Source: Sulfitobacter sp. M39
GTDB lineage: Bacteria; Pseudomonadota; Alphaproteobacteria; Rhodobacterales; Rhodobacteraceae
Assembly: GCF_021735935.1 (NCBI RefSeq)
Contig: NZ_WMDZ01000001.1
Span: forward strand, 1,550,001 to 1,614,000
Direction: 5' to 3'
DNA length: 64,000 nt
The translations under genes and the position numbers were made by a program. Positions 1 through 7,947 of this stretch are shown here, piece after piece (position 1 is the stretch's first letter; every line of letters starts with the position of its first letter). The notes beneath the pieces are model-generated. The model had not been told where the DNA came from, made no database searches, and saw only the letters and a program-made list of their open reading frames with translations.

Positions 1-324
1 GTCACCGGCATCTCGCTCACGAAACTGGACGTGCTGGACGGGTTTGAAACGCTCAAGATCTGCACCGGCTATGAGCTGGACGGCGCGCAGTTGGACTATC
101 TGCCCACAGCGGCCGATCAGCAAGCCCGCTGCACCCCCATCTACGAGGAAATGCCCGGTTGGTCCGAAAGCACCGAAGGCGCGCGCAGCTGGGCCGATCT
201 GCCAGCGAATGCGATCAAATATGTGCGCCGCGTCGAAGAGCTGATCCAGTGCCCCGTGGCACTGCTGTCGACCTCGCCAGAGCGGGACGACACGATTCTG
301 GTCACCGACCCCTTCGCCGATTGA
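1..324 (+). CDS. purA: Adenylosuccinate synthetase, C-terminal part
   Basis: This is the last 107 codons of a gene that enters from the left edge. PurA joins IMP and aspartate using GTP, the first committed step of AMP synthesis. The visible part has the family C-terminal motifs: [11 protein letters not shown] (guanine-binding TKLD), [27 protein letters not shown] and YVRRVEELI, ending in the typical [12 protein letters not shown]. The reading frame is open from base 1, with no frameshift. The catalytic N-terminal half lies outside the window. Confidence 0.97.
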   Translation, partial: VTGISLTKLDVLDGFETLKICTGYELDGAQLDYLPTAADQQARCTPIYEEMPGWSESTEGARSWADLPANAIKYVRRVEELIQCPVALLSTSPERDDTILVTDPFAD

Positions 325-378
325 TCTGACACGCCGGGGCCCTTTGGGGCCCTTGGCACGTGATGAAAGGACGACACG

Positions 379-609
379 ATGGCCCTTGGATATAAAGCAC
401 GCCGCCGGTGGGCGCTGGTCATTCTGCTGATTGGTCTGCCGCTCTATATCATTGCGGCGGTGGTCACCGTGTCGCTGTTTGACCGGCCACCCTTCTGGAT
501 CGAACTGGTGATCTATATCGCGCTTGGCGTGGTCTGGGCGATCCCGTTCAAATTTGTGTTCAAGGGGATCGGTCAGGCGGACCCGAACGCGGATCGCGAC
601 GCAGAATAA
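379..609 (+). CDS. DUF2842 small membrane protein
   Basis: This 76-residue protein has a basic N-terminus (KARRRW) followed by two hydrophobic segments, at about residues 12-33 and 42-62, so it is probably a two-pass inner membrane protein. Sequence and length match the alphaproteobacterial DUF2842 family (DRPPFW, WAIPFKFVFKGIGQADP near the C-terminus). Its function is unknown. It lies 54 bases after purA on the same strand, and a strong hairpin follows it. An AAGGA ribosome binding site precedes the ATG. Confidence 0.85.
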   Translation: MALGYKARRRWALVILLIGLPLYIIAAVVTVSLFDRPPFWIELVIYIALGVVWAIPFKFVFKGIGQADPNADRDAE

Positions 610-660
610 CCCGTTTCGCCTGCACGTCTTAGAGCGTTGCAGACCACCATTATCCCATAA

Positions 661-688
661 AAAACGGCCCCCGAGGGGGCCGTTTTTC
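661..688. terminator. Bidirectional rho-independent terminator
   Basis: Inverted repeat AAAACGGCCCCC-GAG-GGGGCCGTTTTT. It has A/T runs on both sides of a GC-rich stem, so it can end transcription from the DUF2842 gene on the plus strand and from the acidic-protein gene on the minus strand. Confidence 0.88.
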
Positions 689-713
689 GTTTCGGTCGTC
701 ATGTCCTGCCCGC

Positions 714-2924
714 TTAGCCCGCGGCGCGCGCATCCGGCTGGAACCCGATCTGTTCGGAGGCCTTGAAGCGGCCACCTTCCAGCTTTTGCAGCTTGCCGGT
801 GCGCAGCAGCTGACCGAAGGAGCGTAGACCTTCCTCGCGGCTGAAATCCTCGGCACCGCCTTGGCGTACGGTGTTCATCAGCTGCGGACGCGAGAAATCG
901 TCCATGCCTTCGACAAAGGCCATATAGGCCGCGGCCGCCTCCAGCAGGTCGGGAAGCTGGGTCGCGCCCATTTCCTCGGCGAACTCGGCAAAGCCACCGG
1001 CTTGCGGTGCCGGCGCGGGGGCCACAGCAGCCACGCGACGGGGGCGTACGGGGGCCACAGTGCGCGGCTGGTCCGTGTCGATCCGCTGTGCCGCTACCAG
1101 TTTCAGCGGGGCAGGGCGCGGTTCGGCAGGGCGTTCGGTGCGGGCCGTGGTAGACGCGGGGCGGCGTGGTTTGACCACCTCGGCCAGATCGCTGCGGTAG
1201 GCGTTGTTTTCGCGTTCCGCAGCATCGGGCGCACCAAGGGCCATATCGGCCTTTTTCGCGGCCACGGCGGCGCGCAGATGGGTGATCGCGTCGCGGCGTG
1301 TAGCGGCTTCGGGTTCGTCCATCTGGTTGTCGGTTTCCGCCAGCAGACGGTTCATATCCGGGCCGCTGTCCGCGTCGAGCGTTGGCAGGCTGCGGCGTTG
1401 TGGGGCGGCTTTGGGGGCTTCGGCTTCGGGCTCTGCCACGGTTTCGGTTTCGGCCTGTACCTCTTCGGCGTCATCCTCGGAAACATCAATGTCGACGGTT
1501 TCTTCTTGGGCCGTGTCTTCCTGCGAGTCTTCCTCGGCGGTCTCTTCTTCGGGCGCGTTGTCCTCATCGGCGACAGCTTCTTCGGCGTCCTCAGGCGCGT
1601 CGGTCAGCGTGTCGGCAGCGGCGGAGGACAATGTTGCCTCAAGCTCGGCCAGTTCGCGGGCCAGATCTTCTTCGTCCTCGTCAGAGAGCGTCGATTCGGG
1701 GTCGCGCTGGATACGCAGGGCGGGCTTCTCAGGCTCTTCCAGAACCGCAGGCGCGTGCTCTTCGACCTCTTCCAGCTCGCCTTCGGCGATGGCACGGTCG
1801 ATGTCGGCGCGTTTGACCTTGAGCACACGACCACGGGGCGCTGTGTCTTCTTCAGCTTCATCGGTTTCTTCAGCCTCGACCTGCGCGGCTTCAGCTTCTT
1901 CCACTTCATCAGTCGCAACGTCTTCGTGCTGTTCTTCACTCACTTGTGCAGCGGCAACTTCTTCCTCAGCCTCAGCCTCAGCCTCAGCTTCGAGGTCGGC
2001 AGAGTGTGCGATATTTTCGACCGTATCGTCGGCGTCCAGCGCGCCCTCAATGTCGTTGATCGCGTTCGCGATGACATCGTCGGTGCTATCTTCGGCGTCG
2101 ATTGTGTCCTCGTCGTCAAAGACCTGCGGCTGCGGCGCGGCGGGGGCATCCTGATTGGCGACCACGGCGCGGATGCGCTGCAGTTTGGCCGCGATGCTAT
2201 CGACGACAGGGGCCGCGACGGGCTGGATTTCGGCGTCTTGGTCGTCGACGGTCACCTCGTTGCGCGGGCTGTCGGCGAAAAATGCTTCGACGTCTTCGTC
2301 GGGTTGGCCGGGGACGATATCTACCTCGGCGGCCGGTGCCGCAGGAGCAGGGGCCGCTTCGGCTTGCGTTGCTTCCGGCTTTGGTGCGGCTGCGGAGACA
2401 TCACGGCTGACCACCTCGTCGCGCGGTGCGGCGGCTTCGGCCTGAGGCGCGGGCGCGGCCTCTGCCTCGGCAGATTTGAGCGCATTGATGCGGTAAGCGT
2501 CATAATAGGCAGAGATTTCCTTGGGCCGGCGCGGCGCGAAGGAGGTCGACACCACCGAAGGACCGGCAGCGGTGCTGCTGACCTGTGACTGCGGTGCGGC
2601 AGGTGTCTTGGGTGTTTCGGCGGCTTCGGGCGTTGGGGCGGGCTGCGCTGGCGCTGCGGGCTCTGCCGGGGTCTGCGCGCTCAGGACGATCTGACCGTCC
2701 TGCTGGCGGGCCTCGACGCGGCGCGAGATTTCTTTCTGGGCGATATGGGCCAGCATCTCCGCATCGGGCTGTGCGGGTTCTGCACCGAAATACCGATCCT
2801 CCGACGACAGGTCGCGGAAATACTCTGCGATGGCCTTCATGGTGCCGAATGAATCGTCAAAGCCTTCCAACGTGCACGAGAAAGTGCCGTATGAGACCGT
2901 CAGAATTTTGTTGTTATTCATCAT
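714..2924 (-). CDS. Long acidic protein with conserved ends and a disordered linker
   Basis: This is a 736-residue protein of unknown function. Residues 1-80 form a compact-looking N-terminal segment (KILTVSYGTFSCTLEGFDDS, then AEYFRDLSSEDRYFG). About residues 640-736 form a second globular-looking part (FAEFAEEMGATQLPDLLEAA, FSRPQLMNTV). Roughly 550 residues in between are very rich in Ala, Glu, Asp and Pro, with runs such as EAEAEAEAEEE, and are probably disordered and strongly acidic. I recognise the arrangement as a conserved Rhodobacterales protein that pipelines label hypothetical or, doubtfully, CheA-like; no histidine kinase motifs are visible. Two adjacent ATG codons (2924 and 2921) are both possible starts after GAGGA. 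It is transcribed divergently from thiN. Confidence 0.75.
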   Translation of the reverse strand: MMNNNKILTVSYGTFSCTLEGFDDSFGTMKAIAEYFRDLSSEDRYFGAEPAQPDAEMLAHIAQKEISRRVEARQQDGQIVLSAQTPAEPAAPAQPAPTPEAAETPKTPAAPQSQVSSTAAGPSVVSTSFAPRRPKEISAYYDAYRINALKSAEAEAAPAPQAEAAAPRDEVVSRDVSAAAPKPEATQAEAAPAPAAPAAEVDIVPGQPDEDVEAFFADSPRNEVTVDDQDAEIQPVAAPVVDSIAAKLQRIRAVVANQDAPAAPQPQVFDDEDTIDAEDSTDDVIANAINDIEGALDADDTVENIAHSADLEAEAEAEAEEEVAAAQVSEEQHEDVATDEVEEAEAAQVEAEETDEAEEDTAPRGRVLKVKRADIDRAIAEGELEEVEEHAPAVLEEPEKPALRIQRDPESTLSDEDEEDLARELAELEATLSSAAADTLTDAPEDAEEAVADEDNAPEEETAEEDSQEDTAQEETVDIDVSEDDAEEVQAETETVAEPEAEAPKAAPQRRSLPTLDADSGPDMNRLLAETDNQMDEPEAATRRDAITHLRAAVAAKKADMALGAPDAAERENNAYRSDLAEVVKPRRPASTTARTERPAEPRPAPLKLVAAQRIDTDQPRTVAPVRPRRVAAVAPAPAPQAGGFAEFAEEMGATQLPDLLEAAAAYMAFVEGMDDFSRPQLMNTVRQGGAEDFSREEGLRSFGQLLRTGKLQKLEGGRFKASEQIGFQPDARAAG

Positions 2925-3061
2925 CGGATGGTCGTCCTCTGCCTATTTGCAGCTTACTGTTTACCATAAGGTTCAAGACCAATTCGGCTCGAATCTGTGC
3001 CCTGCAACGTATCATTTAATGTCAAAATTGCGGCATTGTTTCCAATTTGAGGTAAAACGGC

Positions 3062-3754
3062 GTGAAAACAACCATTGTGGCAAGCCGCGGCCCTGTCACC
3101 GTCATTGGGGGCGGACAGCCCGGCCCGAACGACCTCAAAGAGGCGTTGCAGCTTGCCCCGATGTGTGTGGCGGTCGATGGCGGGGCAAATCTGGCCCGCG
3201 ACGCAGGCGTAGAGATCGCGGCGCTGGTGGGGGATTTTGATTCCGTCACGCCCGAGACCCTGTCGCAAATCCCGCCCGCGCGGCAGTTTAAACTGGCAGA
3301 GCAGGAAACCACCGATTTCGACAAGGCGCTGCGGTCGGTGGCCGCGCCGTTGATCGTGGCGGTGGGGTTTTCGGGCGGGCGCGTGGACCATCAGCTTGCC
3401 GCCCTGAGCAGTCTAGCGCGGCATCCGCACCAGCGTTGCCTGCTCATCGCCGGAGAGCAGGTGATTTTCCTCGCGCCGCCCCGGCTTGATCTGCCGACGC
3501 GGGCGGGGGATGTGGTGTCGATATACCCGCTGGCGGCGGTCCACGGGGAAAGCAGCGGGCTTGAGTGGCCGCTTGACGGGCTAGAGCTGTCGCCGCTGGG
3601 GCGGTTGGGGACATCGAACCGTGCGACGGGGCCCGCGACCCTTAGGGTGGATCGCCCCGCTGCGTTGGTGATGGTTCCCAGGGTGCTCATTCCGCAGGTT
3701 GCACAATCGCTGCTGCAGCCAGACGCCGCTGCGTGGCCCGCTCCCTCAGAATAA
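3062..3754 (+). CDS. thiN: Thiamine diphosphokinase
   Basis: This 230-residue enzyme transfers pyrophosphate from ATP to thiamine, giving thiamine diphosphate, in the cytoplasm. Family motifs are present: AVDGGAN (residue 39 on), GDFDS, TTDFDKAL and GGRVDHQLA, followed by the C-terminal thiamine-binding beta region. The length is normal. The gene starts 137 bases from the divergent acidic-protein gene. Its 3' end overlaps the convergent transporter gene by 68 bases. No THI-box riboswitch is visible upstream. Confidence 0.92.
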   Translation: MKTTIVASRGPVTVIGGGQPGPNDLKEALQLAPMCVAVDGGANLARDAGVEIAALVGDFDSVTPETLSQIPPARQFKLAEQETTDFDKALRSVAAPLIVAVGFSGGRVDHQLAALSSLARHPHQRCLLIAGEQVIFLAPPRLDLPTRAGDVVSIYPLAAVHGESSGLEWPLDGLELSPLGRLGTSNRATGPATLRVDRPAALVMVPRVLIPQVAQSLLQPDAAAWPAPSE

Positions 3755-4613
3755 TATAGAGACCGGCGGCCATGGTGATCCCCATCCCAAGCGCCGCCAG
3801 CGCATTGGGTAGATCGCCAAAGACGATCAACCCGACCAGCGTCGCCACGGGAATTTCGAGATATTGCATCGGGGCCAGCGTGGCCGAGGGGGCGAAGCGC
3901 AGGGACCATGTCATCAGCAGATGTGCCACGCTGCCCAGGACGCCGATTGCGATCAGCAGCATCCAGGCGTTTGCATCAGGGACGCGCCAGCCCAAGGCGG
4001 GCAGCGCAAGTGTTTGACCCAGACCCAGCAGGGGCAGCAGTATCATGACCGCCATGAACCCGCTGACCGTTTGCAGGCTGATCGGGTCGGTGTGTTTCGC
4101 AATCTGCCGTGTCACCAGCATGAACAGCGCAAAGTTGAGCGCCACGCCGACGGGCAGCAATGCGGGCCAGCCCACCTCGGCAAAGCTGGGTTGCACCACC
4201 AGCAGCGTCCCACAAAAGCCGACGATACAGGCGAGAAGACGGCGGCTGCCGACCTCTTCCCCCAGCACGTATTTGCCGAGCAGAAGTATAAAGAAGGGCA
4301 TGACAAAGATAATCGCCACCGCATCGGCCAGCGGCAGGTATTTAAGCGCGGTGAACATCATCGCGATCCCGATGACATGCAGCACTGTGCGCACAAAGGC
4401 GAGACACAGCGTTCGGCCCCGCATCGCCAGCGGCCTGCCCGTCAGCAGCACCAGCGGCAGCAAGATCAGCAATTGCACGGCAAAGCGGATAAACACGACC
4501 TGACCCAGCGGCACGGAGGACCCCAGCAGTTTCGCAATTGCATCGCCCACAGGGGCAACGATGCAAAAGCCAAGCATCATGGCAATACCGGTCATCGGTT
4601 TATCGGGCAGCAT
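3687..4613 (-). CDS. DMT-family (EamA) transporter
   Basis: This is a 308-residue inner membrane protein with ten predicted transmembrane segments in two EamA repeats, the second beginning near LPVGVALNFALFML. The family exports or imports small metabolites; the substrate cannot be read from the sequence. I chose the ATG at 4613 because AAAGG lies 7 bases upstream. An in-frame ATG at 4703 would add 30 less typical residues, although part of that extension is hydrophobic. The gene end overlaps thiN tail to tail. Confidence 0.85.
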   Translation of the reverse strand: MLPDKPMTGIAMMLGFCIVAPVGDAIAKLLGSSVPLGQVVFIRFAVQLLILLPLVLLTGRPLAMRGRTLCLAFVRTVLHVIGIAMMFTALKYLPLADAVAIIFVMPFFILLLGKYVLGEEVGSRRLLACIVGFCGTLLVVQPSFAEVGWPALLPVGVALNFALFMLVTRQIAKHTDPISLQTVSGFMAVMILLPLLGLGQTLALPALGWRVPDANAWMLLIAIGVLGSVAHLLMTWSLRFAPSATLAPMQYLEIPVATLVGLIVFGDLPNALAALGMGITMAAGLYIILRERATQRRLAAAAIVQPAE

Positions 4614-4722
4614 GGCAAAGCCTTTGTCGAGGATCAGGGGGGATAGGCCCCAGACGTGCAGGCATATCGCAGCCAGAGTGGCGGCATTTTTCCGGCTTTG
4701 CAACCGTGGGGAGAGGGTGATT

Positions 4723-6138
4723 TCACGCCGCTGACCGGATTAGTCCTACGCGATCGCGCCCGCGGTGTTTCGCACTGTATAAAGCCTGATCCGCGCGGTC
4801 GATTAGCTGTGCCGCGATGGCCGAGGCATCAAGTGGGGCGGGGAAGGCGTCGCCGGTTTCAGGCTGTGCGGTACATAGCCCGATGCTGATCGTGGCATGG
4901 ATTGGCTGCGCGCTGGCGGGGATGGTAAATGGCGTCGTGCGGTAGGCGTCGCACATGCGTTTGGCCATCTGGGCGGCTTCTGCCTCTGTGATGCCCGGGA
5001 GGATGAGTAAAAACTCCTCCCCTCCGATGCGGGCGGCAACGTCGAGCGGGCGCAAACATGATTTTAGCCGGCGTGCTGTTTCTACCAACACGGCGTCCCC
5101 CGAGGCGTGGCCGAAAGCGTCATTCACTCGTTTGAAGTGGTCTATGTCTACCAGCATCACGGCCAGCGGTATACCTTTGCGGCGGGTGCGCACGGCAAGC
5201 CGCGCGACCTCTGACAGGGCGTGCCGGCGGTTGTAGATTCCTGTCAGCGGATCAAAAACCGCTTCGCGCAGGCGTGTATCGACATCACGCCGGATCGTGT
5301 CACCCTGCTGTTTGCGCGCCAGGAGCCCGGTCAGCCGCAGCGAAAGTTCCTCTATATCAAAGCCATGCTGCATCAGGTCGTCGGCCCCCAGATCCAGCGC
5401 ATGGGCGGCACCGGCGGGGTGGGGGCGCGATTGCAGCACAAGAATGCCGCAGTGCCGCGTCGTCGTATTCGCCCGCAGGGTCGAGATCAGGCGCAGTGGC
5501 GCCTCGTCGCGCGTTTCGACACCGGTCAGGGTCAGGATGAAGACATCGGGCAGCGCGTTCTGCCGGATACCGGTCAACGCGTCGCGGATGGTCGTCTGGC
5601 TGACAGCCCCCCTCAGACGTTTGCGTAGCTGAGTGACATGCACCTGTGTCTCTGCCTTGTCATGGCTGACGATCTGGAACGTGCCCGGGCGGGTGAAGGT
5701 GGCAGCGGTTTCTTCCAGCCCGAGCGGGGGGCAAATCCCGTCCCGCATGGCCGTGGGGCTGGCCCCATGGGCCGCGCGTATCATGCTGCGCACCCGTCCC
5801 AGAAACAGCTTGTCGCAGACAGGTTTGACCATTGCTTCCTGTGCGCCATTCGCCAACAGGTGCAAACACAGCTCCGCGCCACCGCCATCGGCCAAGGCAA
5901 AGATAGGTATCCGTGATGTCCGCGGCGACCCCGCGAGCATCGTGCATAGGGCCGTCGCATCTTGCCCGTCCAGATGATGCGCCGTGATAACCAAATCAGG
6001 CGCCGACCGGCGCGAGATGTCGACCGCCTGGGCCACGGTGGACGCCTGCCATACCTCGTAGGAGGCGGACATGAGTTTGGTTTTCAACGCGATGCGGTTG
6101 GTCGCAACCGTATCCACAATCAGGACTTTACCGGGCAC
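4723..6138 (-). CDS. pleD: PleD-like diguanylate cyclase (REC-REC-GGDEF)
   Basis: This 471-residue protein makes cyclic di-GMP. Residues 1-120 and about 150-275 are two receiver-like domains, followed by a GGDEF domain (FDPLTGIYNRR at 295, DIDHFKRVNDAFGH at 331, GGEEF at 372-376). An RxxD inhibitory site (RPLD, 363-366) is present, so product feedback is likely. The architecture and length are those of PleD. The usual phosphoacceptor Asp is absent in both receivers: Ala53 in the first (ITAHHLDG) and Thr203 in the second (ILTLTG). The acidic pair of the first receiver is reduced to IVDT, while its Lys (VKP, 105) is kept. The cyclase site looks intact. Confidence 0.9.
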   Translation of the reverse strand: MPGKVLIVDTVATNRIALKTKLMSASYEVWQASTVAQAVDISRRSAPDLVITAHHLDGQDATALCTMLAGSPRTSRIPIFALADGGGAELCLHLLANGAQEAMVKPVCDKLFLGRVRSMIRAAHGASPTAMRDGICPPLGLEETAATFTRPGTFQIVSHDKAETQVHVTQLRKRLRGAVSQTTIRDALTGIRQNALPDVFILTLTGVETRDEAPLRLISTLRANTTTRHCGILVLQSRPHPAGAAHALDLGADDLMQHGFDIEELSLRLTGLLARKQQGDTIRRDVDTRLREAVFDPLTGIYNRRHALSEVARLAVRTRRKGIPLAVMLVDIDHFKRVNDAFGHASGDAVLVETARRLKSCLRPLDVAARIGGEEFLLILPGITEAEAAQMAKRMCDAYRTTPFTIPASAQPIHATISIGLCTAQPETGDAFPAPLDASAIAAQLIDRADQALYSAKHRGRDRVGLIRSAA

Positions 6139-6227
6139 TTGTCTTCATTCTCCACTCACGTGTAACTGGCTTTAGCGCTCTTTGTTGCTGTGATTGGTTA
6201 ACAAAGCGTTTCGTTTGAGAAACCGTG

Positions 6228-6521
6228 ATGGAAATTAATATGATGAAGCAAGATGCCGCCGAGACGGTCGCCCTGCAGGCCTTGGCCTGGCTGGCCGCGA
6301 ACGAAGACCTGATGCCCACCTTTATGGGATCAACAGGCGCATCTGCCGAAGATCTGCGCACGCAGGCTGGTGATCCGGTGTTTCTGGGCGCGGTGCTGGA
6401 TTTTATCATGATGGATGACGCCTGGGTCACGGAGTTTTGCGATACCGTGAACATCCCTTACGACCGTATCATGCAAGCACGTCAGTCGCTTCCGGGTGGC
6501 GCACAGATGAATTGGACCTGA
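6228..6521 (+). CDS. DUF3572 family protein
   Basis: This is a small acidic protein of about 97 residues matching DUF3572, an alphaproteobacterial family of unknown function. Features are ETVALQALAWLAANEDL near the N-terminus and FIMMDDAWVTEFC and ALPGG-like SLPGGAQMNW near the end. The start is uncertain: ATG at 6228, 6240 or 6243 are all in frame, and family members usually begin near the last of these. It ends two bases before the HAD gene, so the two are probably cotranscribed. Confidence 0.85.
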   Translation: MEINMMKQDAAETVALQALAWLAANEDLMPTFMGSTGASAEDLRTQAGDPVFLGAVLDFIMMDDAWVTEFCDTVNIPYDRIMQARQSLPGGAQMNWT

Positions 6522-6523
6522 AA

Positions 6524-7231
6524 ATGATCAAAGCGCTGCTGTTCGACAAAGACGGAACCCTGTTCGACTTCGCTGCCACATGGGAGACATGGGCCAATGC
6601 TTTTCTGACCCGGATTAGCAAGGGAGACGGAGAGAGGGCGACTTTGCTGGGGCAGCAGATCGGCTTTGATTACGGGACGCAGACGTTCTCGCCCGACAGT
6701 ATCGTTATTGCGGGCACACCGGGGGAGGTCGTCGATGCGCTGGCCCCCCATGTGGCTGAAATTGCGAAGACGGATCTATTGGACCTGCTGAACCACGAGG
6801 CCGAAAACGCCCCTCAGGCAGAGGCAGTGCCGCTGGTTGCCTTGCTGGAGGCTTTCAAGGCACGCGGGCTGGTGCTTGGCGTCGCCACCAATGACGCCGA
6901 AGCGCCCGCCCGCGCGCATTTGGGCGGCGCAGGGGTGACCGGGTATTTTGACTTTATCGCCGGTTTCGATAGCGGACACGGTGCTAAGCCCACGCCGGGG
7001 CAGCTCTTGGCGTTTGCCAAAGCCGTGGGGGTGGACCCGTCGGAAGTCGCGATGATCGGGGATAGCCTGCACGATATGGCGGCGGGCCGTGCGGCAGGTA
7101 TGGCCTGCGTTGCGGTGCTGACGGGACTGGCCACACGTCAGGACCTGGAAGGGGCCGCCGATGTGGTGCTGCCCGACATCGGCCATTTGCCCGCGTGGCT
7201 GGACGGGCAGACTCGTGATCCGCAGGGCTGA
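6524..7231 (+). CDS. HAD-family hydrolase, phosphoglycolate phosphatase-like
   Basis: This 235-residue haloacid dehalogenase-type phosphatase has motif I FDKDGTLFD at residues 7-15 (nucleophile Asp), a helical cap, motif II GVATNDAEA, the conserved Lys in GHGAKPTP and motif IV MIGDSLHDM. The order and length resemble Gph and related small-molecule phosphatases. The exact substrate is not determined. The ATG at 6524 was chosen because the preceding stop is two bases away and the DKDGT motif then falls in its usual place. Confidence 0.88.
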   Translation: MIKALLFDKDGTLFDFAATWETWANAFLTRISKGDGERATLLGQQIGFDYGTQTFSPDSIVIAGTPGEVVDALAPHVAEIAKTDLLDLLNHEAENAPQAEAVPLVALLEAFKARGLVLGVATNDAEAPARAHLGGAGVTGYFDFIAGFDSGHGAKPTPGQLLAFAKAVGVDPSEVAMIGDSLHDMAAGRAAGMACVAVLTGLATRQDLEGAADVVLPDIGHLPAWLDGQTRDPQG

Positions 7232-7268
7232 CAGCTAGATTGCATTTGAGGCAAAACCAAAGCGCATT

Positions 7269-7280
7269 CCGCCGCGGCGG
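7269..7280. repeat. Short GC palindrome between the HAD and H-NOX genes
   Basis: CCGCCGCGGCGG is a perfect 12-base palindrome in the 119-base gap. It may be part of a weak terminator or an operator ahead of the H-NOX gene; neither role is shown. Confidence 0.35.
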
Positions 7281-7350
7281 AGGTTTAGCCTTCGGCCTTT
7301 GTTAACTCTCATCCGCCATCTTCCCCGTGTAACGGCGGAAAAGGGGTGCG

Positions 7351-7947
7351 ATGCACGGGCTGATCAACCATACGATCCAACGGTTCGTGCTGGATAGCTT
7401 TGGCCACCGTGTCTGGGTGCAGGTCGCCCTGCGCGCCGATCTTTGTGCCGCTCTGGGCACGGCGGATTTCGAACCGATGCTCACCTATGATGATGCGATC
7501 ACGCCGCGCGTTATCAACCGCCTGTCTGCCGTGATGAAACGCTCGATCCCCGATATTCTAGAAGATCTGGGCGCATGGCTTGTGTCCAACCCCGACCGCG
7601 AAGGCGTGCGACGTTTGCTGCGCTTTGGCGGCGAAGATTTTGAAGAGTTCTTGCATTCTCTCAATGACTTGCCAGAACGTGCCAGCCTCGCCGTGGAAGA
7701 CCTGCAACTGCCCCAGATGGAGGTCGCGCAGCTTGATGACTGGCGCTTTACGCTCACCTGTCGCGGGAAAATACAAGGGTTTGGCTATGTGATGATGGGC
7801 GTGATGCGGGTGATCGCGGATGACTATGGCACATTGGCCCTGCTTGACTGCAAAGCCGCCCCACCGGAGGGGGAGGTGATTACCGTCACGATTATTGACC
7901 GGCACTACGCACAAGGCCGCAGCTTTGATCTGGGTGCACGCGGGTGA
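7351..7947 (+). CDS. hnoX: H-NOX (heme NO-binding) domain protein
   Basis: This 198-residue stand-alone H-NOX family protein starts with the family signature MHGLINHTIQ and has a C-terminal alpha/beta part. Such sensors bind NO through heme and control a partner. The partner here is evidently the diguanylate cyclase whose GTG start overlaps this stop by four bases. Aligned on FLHSLNDLPER, the position of the usual proximal heme-ligand His holds Pro108, and a His lies six residues earlier (His102). The YxSxR heme-propionate motif is reduced to TLTCR, keeping only the Arg. Heme binding therefore may use another ligand or be lost. I think related Rhodobacteraceae proteins share this change, from memory only. 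Confidence 0.85.
   Translation: MHGLINHTIQRFVLDSFGHRVWVQVALRADLCAALGTADFEPMLTYDDAITPRVINRLSAVMKRSIPDILEDLGAWLVSNPDREGVRRLLRFGGEDFEEFLHSLNDLPERASLAVEDLQLPQMEVAQLDDWRFTLTCRGKIQGFGYVMMGVMRVIADDYGTLALLDCKAAPPEGEVITVTIIDRHYAQGRSFDLGARG

Noticed and set aside
1960..1996. Possible tandem repeat or CRISPR-like array in the acidic-protein gene
   Set aside because: The repeated hexamers only encode alternating Glu-Ala residues in a low-complexity segment; there are no spacers.
861..2588. Long plus-strand open frame of 575 codons opposite the acidic-protein gene
   Set aside because: It is the complement of a low-complexity Ala/Glu-rich coding region, has Gly/Arg/Phe-rich composition with no domain, and lacks a ribosome binding site.
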